Source of the DNA: an uncultured Alphaproteobacteria bacterium
Lineage (GTDB): Bacteria > Pseudomonadota > Alphaproteobacteria > HIMB59 > GCA-002718135
DNA length: 42,587 nucleotides
Assembly: GCA_902615625.1 (NCBI GenBank)
Contig: CACMPM010000012.1
Span: 1-42,587, forward strand
Direction of reading: 5' to 3'
Shown here piece after piece: positions 16,321 to 24,739 of this stretch. The translations under genes and the position numbers were made by a program. Below the pieces are notes generated by a model. It searched no databases and was not told where the DNA came from. It saw only the letters and a list, made by a program, of their open reading frames with translations. Numbering within the stretch: position 1 is the first letter of the stretch; each line of letters starts with the position of its first letter.

Positions 16321-17478
16321 ATGAAAAATATCGGACTAATTGGTTGTGGTAATATTGCAGAAACTTATTTTAGAGCACAGGAATATTTTAATAATATAAA
16401 TTTTGTAGCTTGTGCTGATATCAATTTAGATGCAGCTAAAAAAACAGCTGATCAGTACAATATTACAGCTCTATCAGTTGATGAAATATTAAATGACAAA
16501 AATGTAGACATTATTCTTAATCTCACAATCCCTCAAGCGCACTATGAAATATCTAAAAGGGCTCTTGAGGCAAACAAACATGTTTATTGTGAAAAACCAA
16601 TGAGTGTTAAATTTGATGATGCAAAAGAATTATTAAATTTAGCAAAAAAAAATAGCTTATATATTGGTAATGCCCCTGATACTTTTTTAGGAGGAGGAGG
16701 ACAGCTTACTAGAAATTTAATTGATAATAATGATATTGGACAAGTTTTAACTGGCAATTTTATATTTGCTTTTCCTGGCGTTCAAGATTTCCATCCAAGT
16801 CCAGAGTCTTGGTTTCAAGAAGGCGGAGGGCCTGTAATAGACATGGGTCCATATTTTTTTACCACACTTGTTAATCTTCTAGGACCTGTTAAAAATATAA
16901 GAGGTAGAGGAGCAAAATTTTTTGACAAAAGAGAATACAAAGCTGGTCCAAAAAAAGGAGAAACTTTTAATGTTGAAATCCCAACTTCGTACATGTTTAA
17001 TATTGAGTTTCAAAGTAAAGCAATTGTTCAAGGTTTCATTTCATTTGATGTCTTAAATCATAAACGTAATCATATGGAGCTTTATGGTACTAAGGGTTCA
17101 ATAGTAGTGCCTGATCCAAATATGTTTGGTGGTCCTGTATCTATATCTGGCGAGTTTGGATCTGAATGGAAAGATATTAGCGTCGAAGATAAACCTCTTG
17201 GAAAAACAAATATAGTTAACCATAGCGGAAGAAGTAATGAGGCGCCTGAACAAGCAAACTACAGGGGTATTGGCCTTGCTGAAATGATTGATGCAATAGA
17301 AAATAATAGAATACATAGATGTAATGGAGAACTTGCTCTTCACGTTTTAGATGTAATTGAATGTGCGATGATTTCATCAATTTATAAAGTGGAAGTAGAG
17401 CTTCGCTCTTCGTGTGTGAAGCCTGAACCCATGCATGATGATTTTGTAAGATATATCCTAAAAAAAGACACATCATAA
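16321..17478 (+). CDS. Gfo/Idh/MocA family oxidoreductase, copy 1
   Basis: A 385-residue NAD(P)-dependent sugar or cyclitol dehydrogenase. The Rossmann loop GCGNIA (about 8-13) and an Asp after beta-2 (CADIN) point to NAD(H). The EKP motif (about 91-93) provides the catalytic Lys. The motif normally D-x-G-x-H appears as DMGPYFF (about 174-180), with Tyr at the usual His place, as in a known branch of the family. It begins 39 bases after the terminator and so heads the next transcription unit, before a binding-protein gene. It is a clear paralogue of the protein at 22847-23992: the two share the APDTFLG, NLLGP and NPNMFGG-like segments throughout. Substrate unknown; oxidation of C3 or C1 of a sugar is typical. 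Confidence 0.88.
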   Translation: MKNIGLIGCGNIAETYFRAQEYFNNINFVACADINLDAAKKTADQYNITALSVDEILNDKNVDIILNLTIPQAHYEISKRALEANKHVYCEKPMSVKFDDAKELLNLAKKNSLYIGNAPDTFLGGGGQLTRNLIDNNDIGQVLTGNFIFAFPGVQDFHPSPESWFQEGGGPVIDMGPYFFTTLVNLLGPVKNIRGRGAKFFDKREYKAGPKKGETFNVEIPTSYMFNIEFQSKAIVQGFISFDVLNHKRNHMELYGTKGSIVVPDPNMFGGPVSISGEFGSEWKDISVEDKPLGKTNIVNHSGRSNEAPEQANYRGIGLAEMIDAIENNRIHRCNGELALHVLDVIECAMISSIYKVEVELRSSCVKPEPMHDDFVRYILKKDTS

Positions 17479-17569
17479 TTCTTAAGCCAACTGCGCCATT
17501 TTTTCATTAAAATATCCAACATTTCTCCTTGTTTTACCAACCTATTCTTGCTAGGAAATTATTATTTAT

Positions 17570-17575
17570 AGGAGG
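17570..17575 (+). promoter_or_regulatory. Strong Shine-Dalgarno of second binding protein
   Basis: AGGAGG five bases before the ATG at 17581. As with the first binding protein, this is one of the strongest sites in the window. Confidence 0.82.
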
Positions 17576-17580
17576 AATGC

Positions 17581-18546
17581 ATGAAAAAATTTGCTTCAAT
17601 TATTCTTGCCTCAGTAGCTCTTTTTGCTACTTCAGCAAAGGCAGAATATAAATTTAACTTTGTAATGCACAGTGATACGAACAATGCTTTCTGGGCAGCT
17701 GTTCACAAAGGTTTTAAAGATGCTTGTGCACAAGTTGGCGCTGATTGCCAAATGTTAACTCTATCTGGTGATGGAGATCAACAAGAGCAATTACAAAACT
17801 TGGAATCATCAATTGCTCAAGGTGTTGACGGTATCGTAACTACAATTACTAACCCAACTATCTTTGATGCTGCAGTTGATGAAGCTTTAGCTGCTGGTAT
17901 TCCAGTAATTACAGCTAACACAGATGATCCAGAAGGTGCAGCAGGTAGTAATAGACTTGCTTATGTTGGACAAGATTTAGAAGCAGCAGGTTATGAACTT
18001 GCAGCAACTTTATCAAAACAATTCCCTGATGGTCCAGTACACGTATTAATTGGTGTCGCTGATATGAACCAATCTTGGGCTTACACAAGAGCTAATGGTA
18101 TTGCTAGATTCATGGATGATTTCAAAGCTGCTAACCCAGACAGAGAAATTACATATGAAAAAATTGAATCTGGTATGGATCTCTCAACTGTTGGAAACAG
18201 AGTTGCTTCATACGTACAAACTAACCCAAACACTACTGCTTACTTTGATGTAGGATTTTGGGAAGCGGGTGCTGCACAAGGTATAAGAAACCTTGGTTAT
18301 GAGCCTGGTCAAATGTTGTTAGCAGGATTTGACTTAGTTGACGTTGTATTTGAAGAAATGGAAAAAGGTTATGTTCAACTTACAGTTGACCAACAACCAT
18401 ACTATCAAGGATACATGTCTGTACACCAACTATATTTAATGAATAAATATGGTTTAAGTGCATTAGATATTAATACTGGTAAAGCTATGATTGGACCGGA
18501 TGATGTTGCAAAAATCCGTTCATTCAAAGGTATGTCAGTTAGATAA
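17581..18546 (+). CDS. Periplasmic sugar-binding protein of second ABC importer
   Basis: A 321-residue type I periplasmic binding protein. The signal peptide is residues 1-21, ending AKA. Mature landmarks are the MHSDTNNAFWAAVHKGF stretch with the ligand-stacking aromatic region, QGVDGIVTTITNP, ITANTDDPEG and LLAGFDLVD, then VQLTVDQQPYYQGYM near the C-terminus. It is only distantly related to the binding protein at 15311-16228, so the two importers should have different ligands. A hairpin lies right after its stop, before the permease gene, which would make it more abundant than the membrane parts. Cargo cannot be fixed; neighbouring xylA and oxygenase-like genes suggest a pentose or modified sugar. 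Confidence 0.91.
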   Translation: MKKFASIILASVALFATSAKAEYKFNFVMHSDTNNAFWAAVHKGFKDACAQVGADCQMLTLSGDGDQQEQLQNLESSIAQGVDGIVTTITNPTIFDAAVDEALAAGIPVITANTDDPEGAAGSNRLAYVGQDLEAAGYELAATLSKQFPDGPVHVLIGVADMNQSWAYTRANGIARFMDDFKAANPDREITYEKIESGMDLSTVGNRVASYVQTNPNTTAYFDVGFWEAGAAQGIRNLGYEPGQMLLAGFDLVDVVFEEMEKGYVQLTVDQQPYYQGYMSVHQLYLMNKYGLSALDINTGKAMIGPDDVAKIRSFKGMSVR

Positions 18547-18561
18547 TCTAACTTTAATTTT

Positions 18562-18589
18562 AGCCGGATAGTTCCTATCCGGCTTCTTT
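18562..18589 (+). terminator. Hairpin between binding-protein and permease genes (probable partial terminator)
   Basis: A ten-base-pair perfect stem AGCCGGATAG/CTATCCGGCT (18562-18571 and 18575-18584) with loop TTC is followed by TCTTT, a short and interrupted T tract. It falls 15 bases after the binding-protein stop and 11 before the permease ATG. It may act as a leaky terminator or an mRNA-stabilising 3' end. Confidence 0.8.
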
Positions 18590-18600
18590 ATAAAAAAAAT

Positions 18601-19632
18601 ATGAACACTAATAATTTAAAATCAATTTTAATGCGTCCTGAGATAAGCACCTTCATTATGTTTGTGGTGATTATGACAGGTTTTTTTATTGCTAATGAGA
18701 ACTTTTTAAGTGCCCGAAATATTCGAATTGTTATGGGTATTACTCCTGAATATATTATTGTAGCTATTGGTATTGCAATACTCATGATATCAGGTGAGTT
18801 TGATCTTTCTGTAGGCTCGGTATTTGCACTTGTTCCAATGACCATGGTTCAACTTGTTCACCAAGGTATGCCGCCATGGGTTGCAATTGCATTAGGTCTA
18901 TCAATTGGTATTGCAGTTGGTTTTGTTAATGGTTTCATAACATTAAGGTTTGGTATCCCTTCATTTATTGCAACACTAGGAATGCTCTATATTGCTAGAA
19001 GTTTAACAACAGTTGCAACAGGTGGCTTTCCACCTCCTTTCCCACATGAATTACCAAACGAACTATTTGTTTTTCAATTTGAAGTATTCAGAGCTTCATT
19101 ATTTTGGATGTTAGGGGTAGCCTTTATTGCTGGAATTATGTTGCATAGAAGTAATTTAGGTAACTGGATTTATTCAACTGGCGGCGATACAGCAGCTGCA
19201 TCATCCATGGGTATTAAGACCAATAATGTTAAAATGTTTTGTTTCATTCTTTGTGGTTTTTTAGCTGGATTTGCAGGAATGATCCAAACATTTAGAATTG
19301 AAGCTCCACTACCCTCGCAAGGTTATTTACTTGAACTAGAATCAATAGCTGCTGCAGTTATTGGAGGAGTAAGTTTATTTGGAGGAGTAGGAACTATTTT
19401 TGGTGCAGCAATTGGAGCAATCTTAATTCGCTTTCTAGAAAGTGGAATTATCATGGCAAGGATAGACGCTGAATGGTTTAGAGCAGGATTAGGATCATTA
19501 ATTATTATTTCTGTAGTTTTCAATACTTGGGTTGTTAGAAGAGGTGAAAACATGGTTCATAAAAATCAAGCAGAAGAAAATGAAAATAATTCTCAAAATA
19601 ATGAAACTGTAACGGAGAGTAAAGATGAGTAA
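18601..19632 (+). CDS. Permease of second sugar ABC importer (RbsC/FrcC family)
   Basis: A 343-residue inner-membrane permease of the same family as the one at 14214-15221 but clearly distinct. It has the MISGEFDLSVGSVFAL signature (about 63-78), the GGDTAAASSMGIKTNN coupling region (about 195-210) and GGVSLFGGVGTIFG (about 257-270). The last 25 or so residues, after the final membrane span, form a charged Asn/Glu-rich cytoplasmic tail. Its end overlaps the ATPase start by 8 bases. It works with the binding protein upstream, from which it is separated by a hairpin. Confidence 0.92.
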   Translation: MNTNNLKSILMRPEISTFIMFVVIMTGFFIANENFLSARNIRIVMGITPEYIIVAIGIAILMISGEFDLSVGSVFALVPMTMVQLVHQGMPPWVAIALGLSIGIAVGFVNGFITLRFGIPSFIATLGMLYIARSLTTVATGGFPPPFPHELPNELFVFQFEVFRASLFWMLGVAFIAGIMLHRSNLGNWIYSTGGDTAAASSMGIKTNNVKMFCFILCGFLAGFAGMIQTFRIEAPLPSQGYLLELESIAAAVIGGVSLFGGVGTIFGAAIGAILIRFLESGIIMARIDAEWFRAGLGSLIIISVVFNTWVVRRGENMVHKNQAEENENNSQNNETVTESKDE

Positions 19633-20368
19633 TGAAAACATAATTGAGTGTAAAGATCTTAATAAATACTACTCTGGTGTTCACGCTCTTAAAAATCTTA
19701 GTCTGAAAATTAAAAAAGATTCAGTTGTTGGTCTCATTGGAGACAATGGAGCTGGTAAATCAACATTGATAAAAATTTTATCGGGAGCTCATTCACCTGA
19801 TTCAGGACACATATACTTTGAAGGTAATGAAGTAAAATTTAAATCTACTAAAGAAGCTATGAATCTTGGTATTGAAACTATTTACCAATACTCAGCTCTT
19901 ATTCCTCAAATGTCCATTGCTAGAAATATTTTTATTGGAAGAGAACAAACCACTTTCTCTCTTGGTTCTATAGGATTAATGAAAACTAAATCTATGGATA
20001 AAGCTGCTATGGATGCTTTAAATGATGTTGAACTTCATTTAAGATCTCCAGATACACCAGTAAATCAATTATCTGGTGGAGAAAGACAAGGTGTCGTTAT
20101 TGCAAGAGCAATGTATTTTAAATCAAAAGTTTTAATACTTGATGAGCCAACTAACCACTTATCTGTTAAAGAAACCAACAAAGTGTTACGATTTGTTGAG
20201 GGTTTGAAAAAACAAGGTGTGACTTCAATTTTTATTACACATAACTTAAGTCATGTATATCCTATAGCGGATCATCTTTGTGTTATGGCAAGAGGTGAGA
20301 AAATTGCTGATTTAGCTAAAGAAGATACAAATATTGATGAATTAACTGATTTATTGGTAAATGGGTAA
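19625..20368 (+). CDS. ATPase of second sugar ABC importer, single-domain (FrcA-type)
   Basis: A 247-residue ATPase with one nucleotide-binding domain: Walker A GDNGAGKST (about 39-47), Q-loop TIYQYSAL, signature LSGGERQ (about 150-156), Walker B VLILDEPTNHL and the switch His in ITHNLSH. Half-size like the ATPase at 13468-14214 and probably a homodimer. It is preceded by GGAG at 19615-19618 and overlaps the permease gene. Thirty bases separate it from the dioxygenase gene, so the oxygenases are likely co-transcribed with the importer. Confidence 0.91.
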   Translation: MSNENIIECKDLNKYYSGVHALKNLSLKIKKDSVVGLIGDNGAGKSTLIKILSGAHSPDSGHIYFEGNEVKFKSTKEAMNLGIETIYQYSALIPQMSIARNIFIGREQTTFSLGSIGLMKTKSMDKAAMDALNDVELHLRSPDTPVNQLSGGERQGVVIARAMYFKSKVLILDEPTNHLSVKETNKVLRFVEGLKKQGVTSIFITHNLSHVYPIADHLCVMARGEKIADLAKEDTNIDELTDLLVNG

Positions 20369-20398
20369 ATATATTTCAATTTCTTTGTGGGGGAATAA

Positions 20399-21334
20399 AT
20401 GATTAGTAAAGAACAAATCGAACAATATAACGAAGAAGGATACACGATTGTAGAAGATGTATTTGATAAAGATGAATTAAATCCAATTCTAAATGAATTT
20501 GATGAAATTGTAGATGACTTTGCAGAAAAGGCTTTTCAAGCTGGTAAAATTCAAAACAAGCATGAAGACAAAGATGTATTCAAAAGATTAGCTTCATTGG
20601 AAAAAGATTTTAAAGGCTCTTCAGTATTAATTCATCACAGAGGTGAGTTAAAGCCTGCTCTTGCCAACCTTTGGGGATCAAAAAAACTTTTAGATATGGT
20701 AGAAAACTGGGTTGGTAAGGATATTTCTGGTCATCCTGTTTGGAATATTAGATCAAAAACTCCTCAAACTGCAAGAATGACTGTTCCGTGGCATCAAGAT
20801 TCAGCATATTTAAAAGAAGGGGCAGAAAAAACTACCCAACCTGCTGCATGGATACCCTTTCTAGACGTAAACAAAAATAATGGTTGTATGCAAGTTGTTC
20901 CTGGTGGACACAGACCTGAGAGAGTCTTGAATCACAAGCTTGAAAAAAAAGATGGATCAGTAAAAGATTCTTGGTATTTGTTTATTGAAGAAAAAGATAT
21001 TCCAGATGAAAAAGTAGTTACATGTGAAATGAAAGTTGGTTCTGTCTTATTTCTTCATCAGCTAGTACCTCATCGATCTCTTGAAAATTTATCTGATGAT
21101 GTAAGATGGAGTGTTGATTTAAGATTTCAAAATCCAAAAGATGAAGCTGGTTTTCATACTGGTCTTGTTGATCCAATTATTATGAGAAAATCGGAAGACC
21201 CTAGTTACACCGCTGATTGGGACTCATGGTTTAAAGGTTATGAAGAAGAGCATACTAAATTTAGAGGAACATCAAAAAAGGATCAATTTGACTCTTCTGT
21301 TGATGGATCTTGGCTTGATCGTTGGGATAACTAG
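20399..21334 (+). CDS. Phytanoyl-CoA dioxygenase (PhyH) family Fe(II)/2-oxoglutarate oxygenase
   Basis: A 311-residue PhyH-family non-haem iron dioxygenase. The facial triad is H132-x-D134 (WHQDSAY) and H225 (VPHRSLEN), with an Arg some ten residues later (DVRWSVDLR) placed to bind 2-oxoglutarate. Such enzymes hydroxylate small molecules, and hydroxylating an O-methyl group leads to demethylation with formaldehyde release. There is no signal peptide. The start is preceded by GGGGGA at 20389-20394. It is followed 14 bases later by a membrane desaturase-family gene and preceded by sugar-importer genes, so its substrate is likely sugar-derived rather than an acyl-CoA. The true substrate is unknown. 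Confidence 0.85.
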   Translation: MISKEQIEQYNEEGYTIVEDVFDKDELNPILNEFDEIVDDFAEKAFQAGKIQNKHEDKDVFKRLASLEKDFKGSSVLIHHRGELKPALANLWGSKKLLDMVENWVGKDISGHPVWNIRSKTPQTARMTVPWHQDSAYLKEGAEKTTQPAAWIPFLDVNKNNGCMQVVPGGHRPERVLNHKLEKKDGSVKDSWYLFIEEKDIPDEKVVTCEMKVGSVLFLHQLVPHRSLENLSDDVRWSVDLRFQNPKDEAGFHTGLVDPIIMRKSEDPSYTADWDSWFKGYEEEHTKFRGTSKKDQFDSSVDGSWLDRWDN

Positions 21335-21348
21335 ACTAGATATTTATA

Positions 21349-22332
21349 ATGCACGTTAATTTAGATGACTGGTACAAACCTGAAGTTGATAAAAAGGTAT
21401 TAAAAAATCTATCAAAGAGAAAAGATCTTCCAGGATTAATACATTTCTTTTTTTATTTTTTATCTTTATTTGCATCAGGTTATCTAGCGTACTTAACTTT
21501 AGGAACTTGGTGGACATATTTGTTCTTTTTTATTTACGGTACAATTTACGCATTTAGTGTAGCGAACTGGCACGAAACTGTTCATCGAACTGCTTTTAAG
21601 ACACGTTGGATAAATGAATTTTTTTATCACATTAGTTCTTTTATGTGTGACTTTGAAGGTTTTAGATGGCGTTGGAGTCATACTTTTCATCATTCAAAAA
21701 CATTACAAACAGAAGATGATTATGATCACGAAATACAAGTTTCAAGACCTATTGAGTTATTCGCATTCTTTTTGAATTTTATACCTCTTACAGATTTATT
21801 ATATCCACATAAATTAATTAAGTTTGAAGTTCTAAAACATGCTTTTGGAAAATTTACTCCAGTCATTGATATAACTGCACCTAAAAATGAAAAGAAAAAA
21901 ATTCTTTGGAATTCCAGATTGTATGTCTTTATTTGGGTTTTGGTATTTGCTTACTCTTTTTATATTGGTTCTTTTTTACCAATTATTTATATTATTCTAC
22001 CTACTTATATTGGAAAGCCAATTTGGTTTGCTGTTAATGTTACGCAACATCTAGCAGCAAAAGTTGACACAAAGGATCACCGTTTAAGTACTTATTCTGT
22101 GAGAATCAATCCAATTTTAAGTTTTTTATATTGGCACATGGAATATCATTTAGAACATCATATGTTCCCAATGATACCATCTTATAATTTAAAGAAATTA
22201 CGAAAAGAAATTGATAATGAACTACCTAAACCTTTTACTAGTCTTTTTGATTTTTACAGAAAAGTTTTACCAGCTGTTATCGCTTTAGCAACAGATCAAA
22301 ATAAATATTACAAAGTAAAATTAAATAACTAA
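21349..22332 (+). CDS. Membrane fatty-acid-desaturase-family oxygenase, MocD-like
   Basis: A 327-residue integral membrane di-iron protein. Three His boxes are visible: H75-ETV-H79, H111-TF-H114-H115 and H267-LE-H270-H271, plus an extra QH at about 233-234. Two hydrophobic blocks (about 30-70 and 190-225) make the membrane hairpins. The segments TRWINEFFYHISSF, WRWSHTFHH and INPILSFLYWHMEYHLEHHMFPM resemble the MocD group, the oxygenase part of the rhizopine O-demethylase, more than acyl-lipid desaturases. In rhizopine catabolism MocD works with ferredoxin MocE and a reductase. Here it follows a PhyH dioxygenase and a sugar importer. Lipid desaturation remains an alternative. Confidence 0.82.
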   Translation: MHVNLDDWYKPEVDKKVLKNLSKRKDLPGLIHFFFYFLSLFASGYLAYLTLGTWWTYLFFFIYGTIYAFSVANWHETVHRTAFKTRWINEFFYHISSFMCDFEGFRWRWSHTFHHSKTLQTEDDYDHEIQVSRPIELFAFFLNFIPLTDLLYPHKLIKFEVLKHAFGKFTPVIDITAPKNEKKKILWNSRLYVFIWVLVFAYSFYIGSFLPIIYIILPTYIGKPIWFAVNVTQHLAAKVDTKDHRLSTYSVRINPILSFLYWHMEYHLEHHMFPMIPSYNLKKLRKEIDNELPKPFTSLFDFYRKVLPAVIALATDQNKYYKVKLNN

Positions 22333-22334
22333 AT

Positions 22335-22760
22335 CTACCAAGATCCAGAATTCTCCATTGATTTCCAAGGCTCTTGTTGGGGTAATGATTCACCCTCTTG
22401 CAAGATTTCAATTGAAATTCCATCAGGAGATCGAACAAATGCCATGTGTCCATCTCTTGGAGGTCTGTTTATAGTAACACCATTATTCATTAGTTTTTCG
22501 CAAACTTCATATATATTTCTGACACTGTAAGCTAGATGTCCAAAATTTCTTCCACCAGTATATTTTTCAGGATCCCAGTTATACGTTAATTCTAATAAAC
22601 CACTTTTTTCATTACTATTTTCTGCCGCTAAAAATATTAATGTAAATCTACCTTTTTCATTTTCTACTCTTCTAACTTCTTTCAATCCAAGTTTATTGCA
22701 GTAAAAATCTAGTGATGCATCAATATTTTCTACTCTTACCATTGTATGTAAATATTTCAT
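22335..22760 (-). CDS. gloA: Glyoxalase I (lactoylglutathione lyase), VOC family
   Basis: A 141-residue glyoxalase I. The four metal ligands of the GloA type are present: H5 (YLHTM), Glu about 57 (LLELTYNW), His about 75 (FGHLAYSV) and Glu about 117 (SIEILQ). It isomerises the hemithioacetal of methylglyoxal and glutathione to lactoylglutathione. The C-terminal tail (QQEPWKSMENSGSW) extends beyond the metal-binding core. It is the only minus-strand gene in the 10.5-31.9 kb stretch and converges with the desaturase gene, two bases apart. Methylglyoxal from sugar breakdown is the likely stress it handles. Confidence 0.9.
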   Translation of the reverse strand: MKYLHTMVRVENIDASLDFYCNKLGLKEVRRVENEKGRFTLIFLAAENSNEKSGLLELTYNWDPEKYTGGRNFGHLAYSVRNIYEVCEKLMNNGVTINRPPRDGHMAFVRSPDGISIEILQEGESLPQQEPWKSMENSGSW

Positions 22761-22805
22761 ATAATCAAAATATTAATACTAATAATAAATTTTTTGCAAT
22801 AATTT

Positions 22806-22834
22806 TTTATATAGTGATAAGTCTCTAGTATAAT
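22806..22834 (+). promoter_or_regulatory. Possible promoter for Gfo/Idh-thuA-xylA
   Basis: TTTATA at 22806-22811 and TATAAT at 22829-22834 are 17 bases apart in the 86-base divergent gap between gloA and the next oxidoreductase. In such AT-rich DNA chance matches are common. Confidence 0.3.
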
Positions 22835-22846
22835 TATATTATCTTT

Positions 22847-23992
22847 ATGAAAGTAGGAATTATTGGTTGTGGAAATATTGCTGATATATATTTTAGTAAT
22901 TCTAAGAAGTATTTTAATAATTTTCAAATTGTTGCATGTGCTGATATAAAAAATGAAGCCTCAAAAAACTATGCAGAAAAATATGGAGTAGAACAACTAT
23001 CCGTAGATCAGATATTATCTAATAAAGAAATTGAATTAATTATAAATCTAACCATCCCAGATGTTCACTTTGACGTTTCAAAATCAATTCTTGAATCTGG
23101 TAAACATTCTTACTCAGAAAAGCCACTCTCAATAAAGTTTGAACATGGTGAAGAGTTAGTTAAATTAGGAAATTCAAAAGGTTTATTTGTTGGTTGTGCT
23201 CCAGATACATTTCTTGGCGCTGGTATACAGGAAGCAAAAAAAATTATTGATCAAAATGAAATAGGTAAAATAAATCTTGGCAGTATTTCCATGGGTGTGG
23301 CTGGACATGAAATTTGGCATCCTAATCCAGATTTTTATTACAAATATGGTGGCGGTCCAATTCTTGATATGGGCCCATATTATTTTACAGCTTTAGTAAA
23401 TCTTCTTGGTCCTGCGAAAAATGTTTTTACGCAATCAAGAACAGTTTATCAAAAAAGAGTTATTAATAGTGGTAATAGACAAGGGCAAGAAATAGAAGTT
23501 GAAATCCCAACAACATTAGTTTCACAAATTGAATTTCAGAACGGTGCATTAATTGACTCATTTTTTTCTTTTGATGTTTGGAAACACAGTAAGAATCACA
23601 TTGAGTTATATGGTGATAAAGGTTCAATAAATATTCCTGATCCAAATATGTTTGGTGGTGATATTCTAGTTTGTAAATCAAAAAATGGAGCTTGGGAAAA
23701 TATAGATACCAAAAATAACAATTTAGGTAAAATAAATATTAAAAATAAATCTGAAAAAGCAAATGAGTCAGCGGGTATTGCTAACTATAGAGGTATTGGT
23801 GTGAGCGAAACAGTTGATGCTATAAAAAATAATCGTTTAAATAGATGTAGTGGAGAATTAAGCCTTCACGTTTTAGATATACTAGATAGCATTATTAAAT
23901 CATCAAAAGAAAATAAAAAAATAGAACTTAGAAGTTCTATTAAAAATTTAAATTATTTTTCAGAAGAAGAAATTAGCAATTTATTTAAATGA
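22847..23992 (+). CDS. Gfo/Idh/MocA family oxidoreductase, copy 2
   Basis: A 381-residue paralogue of the protein at 16321-17478. The Rossmann loop is GCGNIA (about 7-12), followed by CADIK after beta-2 and the EKP motif with the catalytic Lys (about 90-92). GGGPILDMGPYYF (about 167-179) again has Tyr where many family members have the catalytic His. It is first in a unit with the ThuA-like gene 10 bases downstream and xylA. In the rhizobial trehalose cluster a Gfo/Idh protein (ThuB) pairs with ThuA to handle 3-keto sugars, so a sugar 3-dehydrogenase role is plausible but unproven. Confidence 0.88.
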   Translation: MKVGIIGCGNIADIYFSNSKKYFNNFQIVACADIKNEASKNYAEKYGVEQLSVDQILSNKEIELIINLTIPDVHFDVSKSILESGKHSYSEKPLSIKFEHGEELVKLGNSKGLFVGCAPDTFLGAGIQEAKKIIDQNEIGKINLGSISMGVAGHEIWHPNPDFYYKYGGGPILDMGPYYFTALVNLLGPAKNVFTQSRTVYQKRVINSGNRQGQEIEVEIPTTLVSQIEFQNGALIDSFFSFDVWKHSKNHIELYGDKGSINIPDPNMFGGDILVCKSKNGAWENIDTKNNNLGKINIKNKSEKANESAGIANYRGIGVSETVDAIKNNRLNRCSGELSLHVLDILDSIIKSSKENKKIELRSSIKNLNYFSEEEISNLFK

Positions 23993-24002
23993 AAGGAATA
24001 AA

Positions 24003-24716
24003 ATGAAAAAAGCTTTAATAGTTTATGGAGGTTGGTCAGGACATGAGCCAGAGAAATGTACTGAAATAATTAAAGGCATGCTTGAGCCTGAAGGATATGA
24101 GGTTAGAGCAGAATATCAAACTTCTGCATTTGCAGAGGACTATGTTCACGAAATGGATTTGCTTATACCTATAGTGACCATGGCTTTTCATTTTGATCCT
24201 AGAGGAGAAATAAAAAAAACTGCTGTTAATAATGTTATTAAAGCTGTTCACAATGGTTGTGGTCTTGCTGGTCATCATGGCGGAATGTGTGATGCATTTA
24301 GACAATCAATTGATTGGCAGTTCTTAACTGGCGGTCAATGGGTAAGTCACCCAAATGGTATTCATGATTATAAAGTAAATATAACAAAAAAAGATGATTC
24401 AATCATGGAAGGTATTGAAGATTTTGATTATCATTCAGAGCAATATTACATGCATGTGGATCCATTAAATGAAGTTTTAGCAACGACGACATTTAAAGGT
24501 AACGAAGTTTGGAAGCTTGAACAAGAACCTGGCTCATCAAGTGGTGACGCATATACAACAGAATGGTTAAAGGGTGTAGAAATGCCAGTTGTCTGGAAAA
24601 GACGAATTGGGAAAGGAAAAATTTTTTATATTTCTCTTGGTCATTTTGCACATGAATTAAACCATCCGCAAATGAATAAAATTTATAAACGTGGTTTACT
24701 TTGGGCATCAAGATAG
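24003..24716 (+). CDS. ThuA-like protein (trehalose-utilisation family, GATase-like fold)
   Basis: A 237-residue ThuA-like domain protein, filling the whole chain. The ALIVYGGWSGHEPEKC start, GLAGHHGGMCDAFR (about 80-93) and the VVWKRRIGKGKIFYISLGH stretch (about 198-216) are family features; the fold is glutamine-amidotransferase-like but no canonical Cys nucleophile elbow is evident. AAGGA at 23993-23997 is the ribosome-binding site. Family members are linked to oxidised (3-keto) glycosides through ThuA/ThuB. Here it lies between a Gfo/Idh oxidoreductase and xylA, 23 bases before the latter, which fits modification of a sugar or glycoside before isomerisation. Confidence 0.83.
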   Translation: MKKALIVYGGWSGHEPEKCTEIIKGMLEPEGYEVRAEYQTSAFAEDYVHEMDLLIPIVTMAFHFDPRGEIKKTAVNNVIKAVHNGCGLAGHHGGMCDAFRQSIDWQFLTGGQWVSHPNGIHDYKVNITKKDDSIMEGIEDFDYHSEQYYMHVDPLNEVLATTTFKGNEVWKLEQEPGSSSGDAYTTEWLKGVEMPVVWKRRIGKGKIFYISLGHFAHELNHPQMNKIYKRGLLWASR

Positions 24717-24739
24717 AGTAATATAAAATAGGAAATCAT

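Noticed and set aside
13468-20368. Assigning a definite sugar to either ABC importer
   Set aside because: Binding-protein sequence of this family does not reveal its ligand by eye; neighbours give only suggestions.
21349-22332. Plain acyl-lipid desaturase for membrane fluidity
   Set aside because: Not excluded, but position in a sugar-importer operon and resemblance to MocD around the second and third His boxes make a small-molecule oxygenase more likely.
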